Shown: positions 1 to 7,881 of the stretch, in pieces | How positions within the stretch are numbered: the first letter of the stretch is position 1 | How the letters are laid out: the number at the start of each line of letters is the position of its first letter | Source of the DNA: Bacteroidales bacterium | Lineage (GTDB): Bacteria > Bacteroidota > Bacteroidia > Bacteroidales > UBA7960 | Assembly: GCA_007131245.1 (NCBI GenBank) | Contig: SLQX01000197.1 | Location: 1-33,000, forward strand | Reading direction: 5' to 3' | Length of the DNA stretch: 33,000 nucleotides | The notes under the pieces: model-generated | What the model was told of the DNA's origin: nothing | Database searches by the model: none | The model's input: only the letters and a program-made list of their open reading frames with translations | Position numbers and translations under genes: made by a program

Positions 1-189
1 TACGTTCGTGAGTTTCGAGCCTCCGGACAGCCCTATGATAAGCTTCTGGATTTAGATGATAAGCAACTCACAGAGTTATTTTCTGCCCGCCAGGCTCTTA
101 ATAAGTAAAGATACGGTCAACTTTCATCACAGTTTACCTACTTTGAGCAGGAGCTGAAAAAGCCTGATTGTACGCGAGAAACTCTCTGA
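1..189 (+). pseudogene. Decayed IS21-family transposase (IstA-like) remnant, N-terminal region only
   Basis: Frame 1 reads YVREFRASGQPYDKLLDLDDKQLTELFSARQALNK*RYGQLSSQFTYFEQELKKPDCTRETL*, with in-frame stops at 106-108 and 187-189. The text resembles the helix-turn-helix/N-terminal part of IS21 IstA proteins; no further istA or istB follows. Confidence 0.6.
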
Positions 190-341
190 AGGGTGTATTA
201 TACATTCTGCAGAATTCCAACACCATTATTTATAAAAAAATGTCAAAAAAAATGTTGCGACACAGTTTGACGTTGCCTGTCTGTATTTTTGTTACACATC
301 GATTGGTACTCTCTTTATCTTTCACCTAAAACATTCAACCT

Positions 342-635
342 ATGCAGCCTAATGTTCATGACATCAAAGAATTCCTCAATTACCAAATGACCCAGCCATC
401 TGCATCCGATACCGACCGGCTGGTGTTTCTTTTACTGATTCAAAAACCCGCATTGTTTAAGAAAGCCGCACAATGGGTGTTCCCCGAAAAGAATGCTACA
501 GTAACCAATGATTCACCCCGGGCACTGTGGCGTTTTGCAAAAGCGCATGCTGAAGACCTTTCTCTCCCCGGTGCTGTGACCATCAACCCGGAAAAGGTCA
601 ACTATACCGTTGCGGTGAATGCTTTGTTTGTATAA
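342..635 (+). CDS. Hypothetical protein, 97 aa
   Basis: Complete ORF with no convincing competing ORF; first of three same-strand ORFs leading into the SLOG and AAA genes. No recognisable domain. Confidence 0.5.
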   Translation: MQPNVHDIKEFLNYQMTQPSASDTDRLVFLLLIQKPALFKKAAQWVFPEKNATVTNDSPRALWRFAKAHAEDLSLPGAVTINPEKVNYTVAVNALFV

Positions 636-647
636 TATCTCTTTTTT

Positions 648-668
648 GCCCGCACTGTCCTGCGGGGC
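648..668. repeat. GC-rich imperfect hairpin GCCCGCA-ctgtcc-TGCGGGGC (REP-like)
   Basis: GCCCGCA pairs with TGCGGG(G)C with one bulged G; resembles the hairpin at 3520-3540 and the REP palindromes at 2555 and 3382. Confidence 0.4.
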
Positions 669-733
669 TGTAGTTATGAATTACCACGGAATTTATGTTT
701 CACCCCAAACAAACCCTTAAAAAACAAAATACC

Positions 734-1321
734 ATGACCCTCCAAGAGTTTATCGACCGCTACGATCATGAAAAAACCGTTGTATTGCTGGAAGGCAAGA
801 GGAACGTATTGGAAACCGATCGGGAAAAGCTCACCACCCTGGGCAGACTACTAACTGAAAACACCAAAAAAATGACTTTTCGCAGTGGCAATGCCGATGG
901 CTCTGACCTGCTCTTTTCCAGGGGGGTGGTTGGCATTGACCCCTCGCGGCTGCAGGTTATCACCCCCTACACCGGCCACCGGCAGCGACACAACAAAGCT
1001 TACGACACCGTATCGCTGGATGATGTGGATCTGGCAGCAGAATCGGAACTGGTAGAACAGTCCATGCGTAAAATCCCTTTTGACAAACTGATAAACCAGT
1101 ATGTGGCTGGTACCAAAAACAAGCAATCCATCAAAGCGGCTTATATTATCAGGGATACCCTCAAAGCCATAGGCGGCGGCATTGTGAAACCTGCCACCTT
1201 TGGTTTTTTTTATGATGATTTGAGCCAACCTATGGCTGGAGGCACCGGCCACACCATGAAGGTGTGCCTGCAAAACAACATCCCCATCATCGATCAAAAA
1301 ACATGGATGGGATGGATTTAA
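734..1321 (+). CDS. SLOG/DprA-LOG-like Rossmannoid protein
   Basis: ORF 695..1321; ATG at 734 (MTLQEF) is the likelier start. Motifs SGNADGSDLLFSRGV and GGTGHTMKVCLQNNIPIIDQKTW fit the Gly-rich nucleotide-binding pattern and C-terminal GGTxHT...IP of SLOG-like proteins. Confidence 0.6.
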   Translation: MTLQEFIDRYDHEKTVVLLEGKRNVLETDREKLTTLGRLLTENTKKMTFRSGNADGSDLLFSRGVVGIDPSRLQVITPYTGHRQRHNKAYDTVSLDDVDLAAESELVEQSMRKIPFDKLINQYVAGTKNKQSIKAAYIIRDTLKAIGGGIVKPATFGFFYDDLSQPMAGGTGHTMKVCLQNNIPIIDQKTWMGWI

Positions 1322-1376
1322 TCGTGGAGCAAATGGCCCTGAGTGCCCGGGATGTTTGTAAATGTAAGTTTTAATT

Positions 1377-2513
1377 ATGGAGAACCTTTTTTCACAACCC
1401 ATTGACAAAAAACCCTATCCTGTTAAGCTTCAGAAGTTATTGGTAAATGGAAAGAAAAGCGATGCTCTGAGGTTTCTGGATAAAATCATAGAGAATGACG
1501 GCGGTTTGTTTCAGCATGAGGCATCATTCCTTGAAAACAGACGGTTGAGCTGGCTGATAAGGATCGACCTTTTGAGAGACTGGGGTCGGCTTAGCGAGGC
1601 ATTGGCCTGGACCTGCCTGGAGTGTGAGTTAAATCCGGACAATGTGGCCGCACATGCTCTGAAGGAACGTCTTAAAAGAGAATTGCGTCTGGTTCCCCTG
1701 AAGCAGCAAACTCCTCGTGTTTCGGTACAAAGCAACCATTGCTTAAAATGGGAGGGAGTGGCCGGTATGAGGGAGTTAAAGGCTGTTTTTGAGCGAGATA
1801 TCATATTGCCCCTCAAAGAGCCCGAATTGTATAAAAAATACAGGGTATCTCTTCCAAATGGGGTGTTGCTTTACGGTCCCCCCGGGTGCGGGAAAACATT
1901 TATTGCCAGGAAACTGGCCGAGCAGTTGGATTATAATTTTCAGGAAATTAAACCTTCTGACCTGGCCAGTATATATGTTCATGGTACACAGAAAAAAATC
2001 GGCGAACTCTTTGCACAAGCAAAAGCAAAAGCACCCTGCATGTTGTTTTTGGATGAGATTGAAGCCCTTGTACCCAATCGGGGTGGTAATCATATTGGTC
2101 ACCATTACCAGGCAGAAGTCAATGAGTTCCTGGTACATTTGAACGAATGTGCCAAAAATAATATCCTGGTCATTGGGGCCACCAATCTGCCCAAAAACAT
2201 TGACCCTGCTGTTCGTAGGCCAGGCCGCCTGGATAAAAAGATTTTTGTGGGTCCGCCTGACATGGAAGCCAGAATGCAAATGTTAAAAATGTGCATGAAA
2301 GATCGCCCCCAATCTCAACTCAATTACCCCCACCTGGCCGAGCAAGCAGAATTTTACACCTATGCAGAGCTGGAGTTGGTTGTGGATGAAGCGGCAAGGG
2401 ATGCCCTGTCGGTGAGAAAACCCATTACCACCGAATTGATTGCCCGGGCATTGAAAAACAACACCCCGGCATATACCAGGGCCCAAATTGAAGAAATGAT
2501 GAATTTGTCGTAG
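1377..2513 (+). CDS. AAA ATPase (Cdc48/FtsH-like) with helical TPR-like N-terminus
   Basis: Walker A GPPGCGKT, Walker B MLFLDEIEAL, sensor/Arg-finger region VIGATNLPKNIDPAVRRPGRLDKKIFVGPP. N-terminal ~100 aa are repeat-like helices. Confidence 0.9.
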   Translation: MENLFSQPIDKKPYPVKLQKLLVNGKKSDALRFLDKIIENDGGLFQHEASFLENRRLSWLIRIDLLRDWGRLSEALAWTCLECELNPDNVAAHALKERLKRELRLVPLKQQTPRVSVQSNHCLKWEGVAGMRELKAVFERDIILPLKEPELYKKYRVSLPNGVLLYGPPGCGKTFIARKLAEQLDYNFQEIKPSDLASIYVHGTQKKIGELFAQAKAKAPCMLFLDEIEALVPNRGGNHIGHHYQAEVNEFLVHLNECAKNNILVIGATNLPKNIDPAVRRPGRLDKKIFVGPPDMEARMQMLKMCMKDRPQSQLNYPHLAEQAEFYTYAELELVVDEAARDALSVRKPITTELIARALKNNTPAYTRAQIEEMMNLS

Positions 2514-2661
2514 GCCCGCACGGCGGTGCGCCATTGTGGTGGCGGAACGATTCGCGTAGGCCCGCACGGCGGTGCGGGCCTACGACGAATGCACGGCGGT
2601 GCGGGCCTACGACGAATGCACGGCGGTGCGGGCCTACGAATGCACCGCCGTGCGCCCGTAC
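2509..2661. repeat. REP-like palindromic repeat cluster upstream of the RAYT gene
   Basis: CGTAGGCCCGCACGGCGGTGCG at 2509; perfect 13-bp-stem palindrome CGTAGGCCCGCAC-GGCG-GTGCGGGCCTACG at 2555-2584; 27-bp direct repeat GACGAATGCACGGCGGTGCGGGCCTAC at 2584-2610 and 2611-2637; inverted copy GCACCGCCGTGC at 2642-2653. Confidence 0.93.
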
Positions 2662-2715
2662 ACCATGATAAAATTCCGTTGGTGAATTGATTGTTTTATT
2701 TGTTAAATTTGGGTT

Positions 2716-3234
2716 ATGGCAAAACGTTGGCGAGATACCAAACCCAGGTTAAAAGGGTGGGATTATTCCCGTCCTGGTTTGTATTTTATTACAATGGTAA
2801 CCCATGAAAGGCAATGCATATTTGGAGAGATACAAGCGGGCCGGGTGGTGTATTCCCCAATGGGTGAAATCGTCAAAGATGAATGGTTACGTTCTTTTGA
2901 TTTGAGAGAGGAGTTATTCTGTCATGACTGGGTAATCATGCCCAATCATATCCATGCCATAATGGAAATCAAAAAAATACCTGATAAAAAACCTGTAATC
3001 AAAAACCCTGGTATTGCCTATCGTCCTTCACGATCCATTTCATCCATTGTTGCCGGTTTCAAATCCGCCGCCACCAAACGCATCAACCAATACCGCAATA
3101 CGCCCGGTGCCGGCGTTTGGCAGGCACGTTTTCACGATCATATCATCCGCGATGATGCCGGATACCAAAAAATCCGGGAATACATTCAAACCAATCCCCG
3201 CCATTGGCGCGACGACCGGTTTCATTGCCGTTGA
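2716..3234 (+). CDS. REP-associated tyrosine transposase (RAYT), Y1/HUH family
   Basis: MAKRWRDTKPRLKGWDYSRPGLYFITMVTHERQCIFGEI start, HUH motif MPNHIHAI, C-terminal GYQKIREYIQTNPRHWRDDRF with candidate catalytic Tyr; flanked on both sides by REP palindromes. Confidence 0.93.
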   Translation: MAKRWRDTKPRLKGWDYSRPGLYFITMVTHERQCIFGEIQAGRVVYSPMGEIVKDEWLRSFDLREELFCHDWVIMPNHIHAIMEIKKIPDKKPVIKNPGIAYRPSRSISSIVAGFKSAATKRINQYRNTPGAGVWQARFHDHIIRDDAGYQKIREYIQTNPRHWRDDRFHCR

Positions 3235-3252
3235 TTGATGGTTTTCCCCGGC

Positions 3253-3411
3253 GCACGGCGGTGCATCAATTTGGTGGTGGAACGATTCGCGTAGGTCCGC
3301 ACGGCCGTGCGCCAATTCGGTGGTGGAATGATCCACGTAGGCCCGCACGGCGGTGCGCCAATTCGGTGGTGGAGTGATCCACGTAGGCCCGCACGGCGGT
3401 GCGGGCCTACG
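3253..3411. repeat. REP-like tandem array (three 46-bp units plus terminal palindrome) downstream of the RAYT gene
   Basis: GCACGGCGGTGC/GCACGGCCGTGC cores begin at 3253, 3299, 3345 and 3391, exactly 46 bp apart; ends in CGTAGGCCCGCACGGCGGTGCGGGCCTACG (3382-3411), identical to 2555-2584. Confidence 0.93.
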
Positions 3412-3421
3412 CGAATCCCAA

Positions 3422-3459
3422 AACGCCAACAAAAAACCCACGACGCCATTTGGCGTTTG
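3422..3459 (+). promoter_or_regulatory. Nested inverted repeat upstream of sbcD (operator or terminator)
   Basis: AAACGCCAA (3422-3430) pairs exactly with TTGGCGTTT (3451-3459); inside lies ACGCCA-TT-TGGCGT (3444-3457). T-rich tail follows, then TATATTTG (3468-3475), matching the Bacteroidetes -7 TAnnTTTG. Confidence 0.4.
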
Positions 3460-3513
3460 TTTATTATATATTTGCAGATTTAATACCAGGTTATGAATTA
3501 CCACGGTATTTTT

Positions 3514-3545
3514 GCCGCAAGCCCGAACGGCCTGCGGGCTACCCG
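3514..3545. repeat. REP-like hairpin before sbcD
   Basis: AGCCCG-aacggcctg-CGGGCT at 3520-3540; similar in sequence to 648-668 and a diverged version of the RAYT-flanking REP. Confidence 0.4.
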
Positions 3546-3574
3546 CAAACAAAAAATTAAAAAAATAAATATCC

Positions 3575-4795
3575 ATGATAAAAATCCTGCACACCTCCGA
3601 CCTCCACATTGGCAAACGCCTTTACCAGGCCGACCTGTATGAAGAACAGTCCCTGTTTTTTCAATGGCTGACAGACTATATCCGCGATAACCAAATTGAC
3701 GCTTTGCTTGTTTCGGGCGATGTGTTTGATGTGGCCAACCCCTCCAGCGAGTCGCGCCGCATCTATTTTGAGCTGTTGCGCGAGCTGATGGTCCTGCAAT
3801 GCAAAGTAATAATAGCAGGGGGTAACCACGATTCACCTGCCGTGCTGGAGGCTCCCAAAGAGTTGCTCAGGCACCTGGATATCCATGTCACGGGCAGCCT
3901 TCCCGAAGACATCAGCCAGTTGCTTGTTCCGGTGCGCAACCACCAGGGGAATACAGAGCTGGTGGTGGCCTGCATCCCTTATTTGCGCGACGCCGACCTG
4001 AGGGAGTACAACCAGGATGAAACCTATGATGATCGCCTGGAAGCGGTGAGGAAAGGTATCTCCGGGATTTTTCACCAGGCTGCAGCGGAGTGTGCGAAGC
4101 AGTTTCCGGATGTTGCAGCCATTGCCATGGGGCACCTGTATGTCCAGGGGGGCGATGGCTCGGAGAGTGAGCGCGACATACAGGTTGGCAACCTGGCAGG
4201 GCTGGAGGTGAGCCATTTGCCTGGCTACTTCAGGTATTACGCCCTGGGTCACCTGCACAAACCCCAGGAGACTGGTGAGCGGTTTGTCTACAGCGGCTCA
4301 CCGGTGCAACTTTCGTTTAGTGAATTTGCCAACCGGAACAGGGTGATGTTGATTGCTGTGGATAAGCATACTGTGAAGCATGAGAGTGTGGCTGTGCCGC
4401 TCAACCGCAGGCTTATCCGTATGCAGGGGAGTGTGGAGCAGCTGAGGGAGAAGCTGAGAAGCTACCAACCCGATGGCAGGGTTTTGAATGATTTTATTGA
4501 ATTGATTGCAAAGGAGGAAAATCATGATCCTTCCAAACTGTTGGATCTGGAGAAACTTTTGGAGGAGTTTCAGCATGAGCAGGCCACCATTCTCAAATAT
4601 CGCATCCAGTTTTCCAATGGGCCCACGGGCACAGCTTCTCTTTACGAAGAAACCCGCAACATTGCCGAAATGAAGCCGGTGGATGTTTTTGCCCGGCGGC
4701 TCGAAAAAGAAGAGTTGGAAGAGCCTGTCCGTGATATGCTGATGGATGCCTTCAGAGAAATTATGCAAGAAGTAGAACTTGAAACAGAGGAATAA
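3575..4795 (+). CDS. sbcD: Exonuclease subunit SbcD
   Basis: Metallophosphoesterase motifs LHTSDLHIGKRLY, VSGDVFDVANPS, AGGNHDSP, GHLH; followed directly by sbcC. Confidence 0.96.
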   Translation: MIKILHTSDLHIGKRLYQADLYEEQSLFFQWLTDYIRDNQIDALLVSGDVFDVANPSSESRRIYFELLRELMVLQCKVIIAGGNHDSPAVLEAPKELLRHLDIHVTGSLPEDISQLLVPVRNHQGNTELVVACIPYLRDADLREYNQDETYDDRLEAVRKGISGIFHQAAAECAKQFPDVAAIAMGHLYVQGGDGSESERDIQVGNLAGLEVSHLPGYFRYYALGHLHKPQETGERFVYSGSPVQLSFSEFANRNRVMLIAVDKHTVKHESVAVPLNRRLIRMQGSVEQLREKLRSYQPDGRVLNDFIELIAKEENHDPSKLLDLEKLLEEFQHEQATILKYRIQFSNGPTGTASLYEETRNIAEMKPVDVFARRLEKEELEEPVRDMLMDAFREIMQEVELETEE

Positions 4796-4798
4796 ATC

Positions 4799-7700
4799 AT
4801 GCAGATACGTAAGATCCGATTCAAAAATATCAACTCCCTCAAGGGTGAGCATGCCATTGATTTTGAGCAGAAGCCACTTTCCTCGGCTGGTCTTTTTGCC
4901 ATTACCGGCCCCACAGGCAGTGGAAAGACCACCATCCTGGATGTGATAACCCTGGCGTTGTTCAGTCGTATCCCGAGGGTGAGTGAGGCGGTTACCAGGG
5001 GATTTATCCAGAAAAGCGGATTGGTAGTTACACGCAACATGAAAGATGCTCTGGCCGAAGTGACCTACTCCTGCAACGACGGGACGTTTATCTCCCAATG
5101 GAGTATCTCCACCAACCGCAATGGGAATTTGCGTGATTATGAGATGCAGATTTCTGATGTTTCCGGCTCCCTGGTTGAGGACAAGAGGTCTGAAGTCCCG
5201 GCCCGTAATGAGGCCCACATCGGGTTGAGTTTTGAGCAGTTTGTGAAAGCCATCATCCTGGCCCAGGGCGATTTTGCCGCTTTTCTGAAAGCCAAAAAGG
5301 ATGAGAGGGGTCGTTTGCTGGAGAAAGTCACCGGCACATGGATATACCGTGAACTGGGGAAAGCGGCATTTCAGAAAAATAAAGAACTGGGCCAGCAGCT
5401 GGAGCTGCTGCAATCGCGGGAAACGGCACTTAAATCGCAATTGATGCCTGATGAGGAACACCAGGCACTGCTTAGGGAAATTGAGCAATCAGATAAGCTA
5501 ATGGAAGCATGCCAAAGCTTGATTGAGCAATTGAAGGGTCAGGAAAAATTAAAGGGAGATATTGCCAACCTGGGTAAAACCATAGAAGAGAATGAAGCTA
5601 AACTTGTTGTTGCCCGTGAAAAGCTCGATGTTTTTTGGAAGGAGCATGGTGAACGGATGGAAAAGCATGCCCGTTTGCAGCCTCATCAGAAGAAACTCTG
5701 GGACTGGAAAAGCCTGGGAGCTACCCTGAAGGAGCAGGGGGAAAGGCTTGAAGAAATTGACCGGGAACTTTTGGGTTGTGCCAACGAAGATCAATCCATC
5801 GCGGAGGAAGTGAAGGGGCTCACCGGCAGTGATAAACCGGTTGCAGAAGCCCTGGAGGTTTTTCAAAATACAGTAATTGATTTACAGAGGAGGCTTGCTG
5901 AGGCGGAAACATTACAACGAAACATGCAGAAATCCGTCCTGGGAGATGCCGGTGACCTTTCCATGAGTATTGACAAGGCGGACCCGGATGTTGTTAAAAA
6001 GCAGGTTGCAGATGCATTGGAGGCTAACAAGAGCGAGCTGGAGAGGTTAACCGGACTGCTCTCCGCTGAGTCACGAAGCGAGCCCCAAAAGAAGCTGGGA
6101 GAACTTAGAGCTGCAACAGAGACTTTGCAATCGCTGATTTCGGAAACAGGTTTGTTAAAGAGGGAGCAAAAGCAGTTGGAAGAAGGGAAGAAAGAGGCCA
6201 AAGAGCTTGGGGAAGAGGTGGAGGCCATCCCGGGGCAACTTGAGAAAGTAGTAAACGAGCAGAAGCAAGCAGAGATGGCGCTCCAGGGACTTCAAAAAGA
6301 CAAGACCATCCGTGATTTGACGGCAAGTCTTGAAGAACATCGCAATAAGCTTGTGGCTGGTGAGCCCTGCCCTTTGTGTGGTGCCACCGAGCACCCTTTC
6401 AGTGAGGGGGTTGATGTGGGGCAGGATGAACTGGAAGAAAAAATTGAAGCCGCAACCGGGGTGAATGACGGATTGAAGAAAAGAATCAACACCCTGGAAT
6501 CCGCACTTTCCATCCAACAAAAATCGCTCAAAAAACTGCAGCAGGAAATATGGGAGAAGGGGGATGCCGTCAATAACTTTACGGAAAGGATCAACAAGCT
6601 CAGGGATACATTGCCCCATCCTTACCGGAAGGACGACCCGGCAACAACGCTGAGCCAGGTAAAACAGGAAGCCGGCTACCTTGAATCTTATATGGCTGTT
6701 GTTGAAAAGAGCAAAAAGCTGAATGCTTTGGCTGAAAAAATCAGTCAGTGGGGGTCCCATTACCGTTCGGCAGCTGAACTATCGGACGAGTTGAAGGGGG
6801 TTTTCACCGGGAAGGATGTGTCGGCCGTTACCCGGAAGTTTCATAACAGGATTACCCGCAATAGTACGCGTCAGAAAAATCTTTTGGAGGAGAAAGAAAC
6901 ACTTTCGGAAAAACATCATTCAACGCAAAACGCTTTCCAAAGGTTAAATGAGCAGCTCACAACAGAATTAAGCGATTACCATACACCGGCAGAGGCTATT
7001 GCAGACCTCATTGATGATGGGGAGTATGCCAGCCTGCAGTTGGGCAGCAATCAATTGAAGCAAGAGATCGATCGTGTTGAATCGGGCTTAAGAGTACATC
7101 AGGATAATTTGAAAACCCTGAAAGACAAAGATGCGGACAGGCCCCTGCAAGAGATACAAAAGCAGCGGGGTGAAAAGGAGGAGGAATACCAGCATTTGAA
7201 AACCCGGCGGGATGAGTTGATTGGCCAACAAAATCTACAAAATAATACCTTAAAGGAGCTGGCCGGTTTGCAGCAAGAGATATCGGCGCAAAAGAAACAA
7301 AACGAAAAATGGGTCTTGCTCAACAAATACATTGGCGATTCGGAGGGCAAGCGTTTCAGCACCTTTGCCCAGGAGCTTACCCTGTTGCAGCTGGTACAGA
7401 AAGCCAATCAAAGGCTTAAGCTGCTCAACGACCGGTATATGCTGGGTCTTCCCCTGGAGGGAGAGGATGACAGTCTTGTTATTATTGACAGTCATATGGG
7501 TGATATGCGCCGGTCCGTTAAGTCCCTGTCGGGGGGAGAAACCTTCCTGGTGAGTCTCTCACTTGCTTTGGCACTCTCCGACCTGGCTGCCCACAAGGTG
7601 AAGATCAACAGCCTTTTTATCGATGAAGGGTTCGGTTCTCTTGACAAGCTCACCCTGGACCAGACCATGGATACCCTGGAAAAGCTGCAATATGAAACCA

Positions 7701-7813
7701 ACAAAACCATTGGCGTGATATCTCATGTGGAAGCCATGCAGGAACGCATCACCACCCAGGTAAAACTGGAGAAAGGAGGGCAGGGGCATAGCACATTATT
7801 GGTTGCTGGTTAG
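4799..7813 (+). CDS. sbcC: Exonuclease subunit SbcC (SMC/Rad50-like)
   Basis: N-terminal Walker A ITGPTGSGKTTILD, central zinc hook EPCPLCGATEHPF, C-terminal LSGGETFLVSLSLALALSD and LFIDEGFGSLD. Confidence 0.96.
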   Translation: MQIRKIRFKNINSLKGEHAIDFEQKPLSSAGLFAITGPTGSGKTTILDVITLALFSRIPRVSEAVTRGFIQKSGLVVTRNMKDALAEVTYSCNDGTFISQWSISTNRNGNLRDYEMQISDVSGSLVEDKRSEVPARNEAHIGLSFEQFVKAIILAQGDFAAFLKAKKDERGRLLEKVTGTWIYRELGKAAFQKNKELGQQLELLQSRETALKSQLMPDEEHQALLREIEQSDKLMEACQSLIEQLKGQEKLKGDIANLGKTIEENEAKLVVAREKLDVFWKEHGERMEKHARLQPHQKKLWDWKSLGATLKEQGERLEEIDRELLGCANEDQSIAEEVKGLTGSDKPVAEALEVFQNTVIDLQRRLAEAETLQRNMQKSVLGDAGDLSMSIDKADPDVVKKQVADALEANKSELERLTGLLSAESRSEPQKKLGELRAATETLQSLISETGLLKREQKQLEEGKKEAKELGEEVEAIPGQLEKVVNEQKQAEMALQGLQKDKTIRDLTASLEEHRNKLVAGEPCPLCGATEHPFSEGVDVGQDELEEKIEAATGVNDGLKKRINTLESALSIQQKSLKKLQQEIWEKGDAVNNFTERINKLRDTLPHPYRKDDPATTLSQVKQEAGYLESYMAVVEKSKKLNALAEKISQWGSHYRSAAELSDELKGVFTGKDVSAVTRKFHNRITRNSTRQKNLLEEKETLSEKHHSTQNAFQRLNEQLTTELSDYHTPAEAIADLIDDGEYASLQLGSNQLKQEIDRVESGLRVHQDNLKTLKDKDADRPLQEIQKQRGEKEEEYQHLKTRRDELIGQQNLQNNTLKELAGLQQEISAQKKQNEKWVLLNKYIGDSEGKRFSTFAQELTLLQLVQKANQRLKLLNDRYMLGLPLEGEDDSLVIIDSHMGDMRRSVKSLSGGETFLVSLSLALALSDLAAHKVKINSLFIDEGFGSLDKLTLDQTMDTLEKLQYETNKTIGVISHVEAMQERITTQVKLEKGGQGHSTLLVAG

Positions 7814-7881
7814 TTTCACCACGTTGTTGAAGTTTTTTTAAAATAGATAGTTTATTGTTAATTAAATCAAAAAGTTAAAGC

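Noticed and set aside
241-273. Short inverted repeat GTCAAA...TTTGAC after the istA remnant, possibly an IS end
   Set aside because: Only 6-bp arms in AT-rich sequence; no second terminus or target-site duplication visible.
851-1408. 185-aa minus-strand ORF
   Set aside because: Antisense shadow of the SLOG gene, which has recognisable motifs.
1789-2142. 117-aa plus-strand ORF inside the AAA gene
   Set aside because: Out-of-frame overlap with the Walker-motif-bearing AAA reading frame.
3253-3411. Regularly spaced repeats could be read as a CRISPR array
   Set aside because: The segments between cores are themselves near-identical, so this is a tandem repeat; no cas genes are nearby and a RAYT gene explains it.
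3040-3615. 191-aa minus-strand ORF (and 3222..3449 -)
   Set aside because: Its sequence is the translated REP array (repeated RRAGLRGSLHH / PPPNWRTAVRAYVDHSTTELAHGRA), not a plausible protein; overlaps RAYT and sbcD.
4298-5488. 396-aa minus-strand ORF
   Set aside because: Antisense to sbcD/sbcC; His/Gln/Leu-rich shadow composition, no domain.
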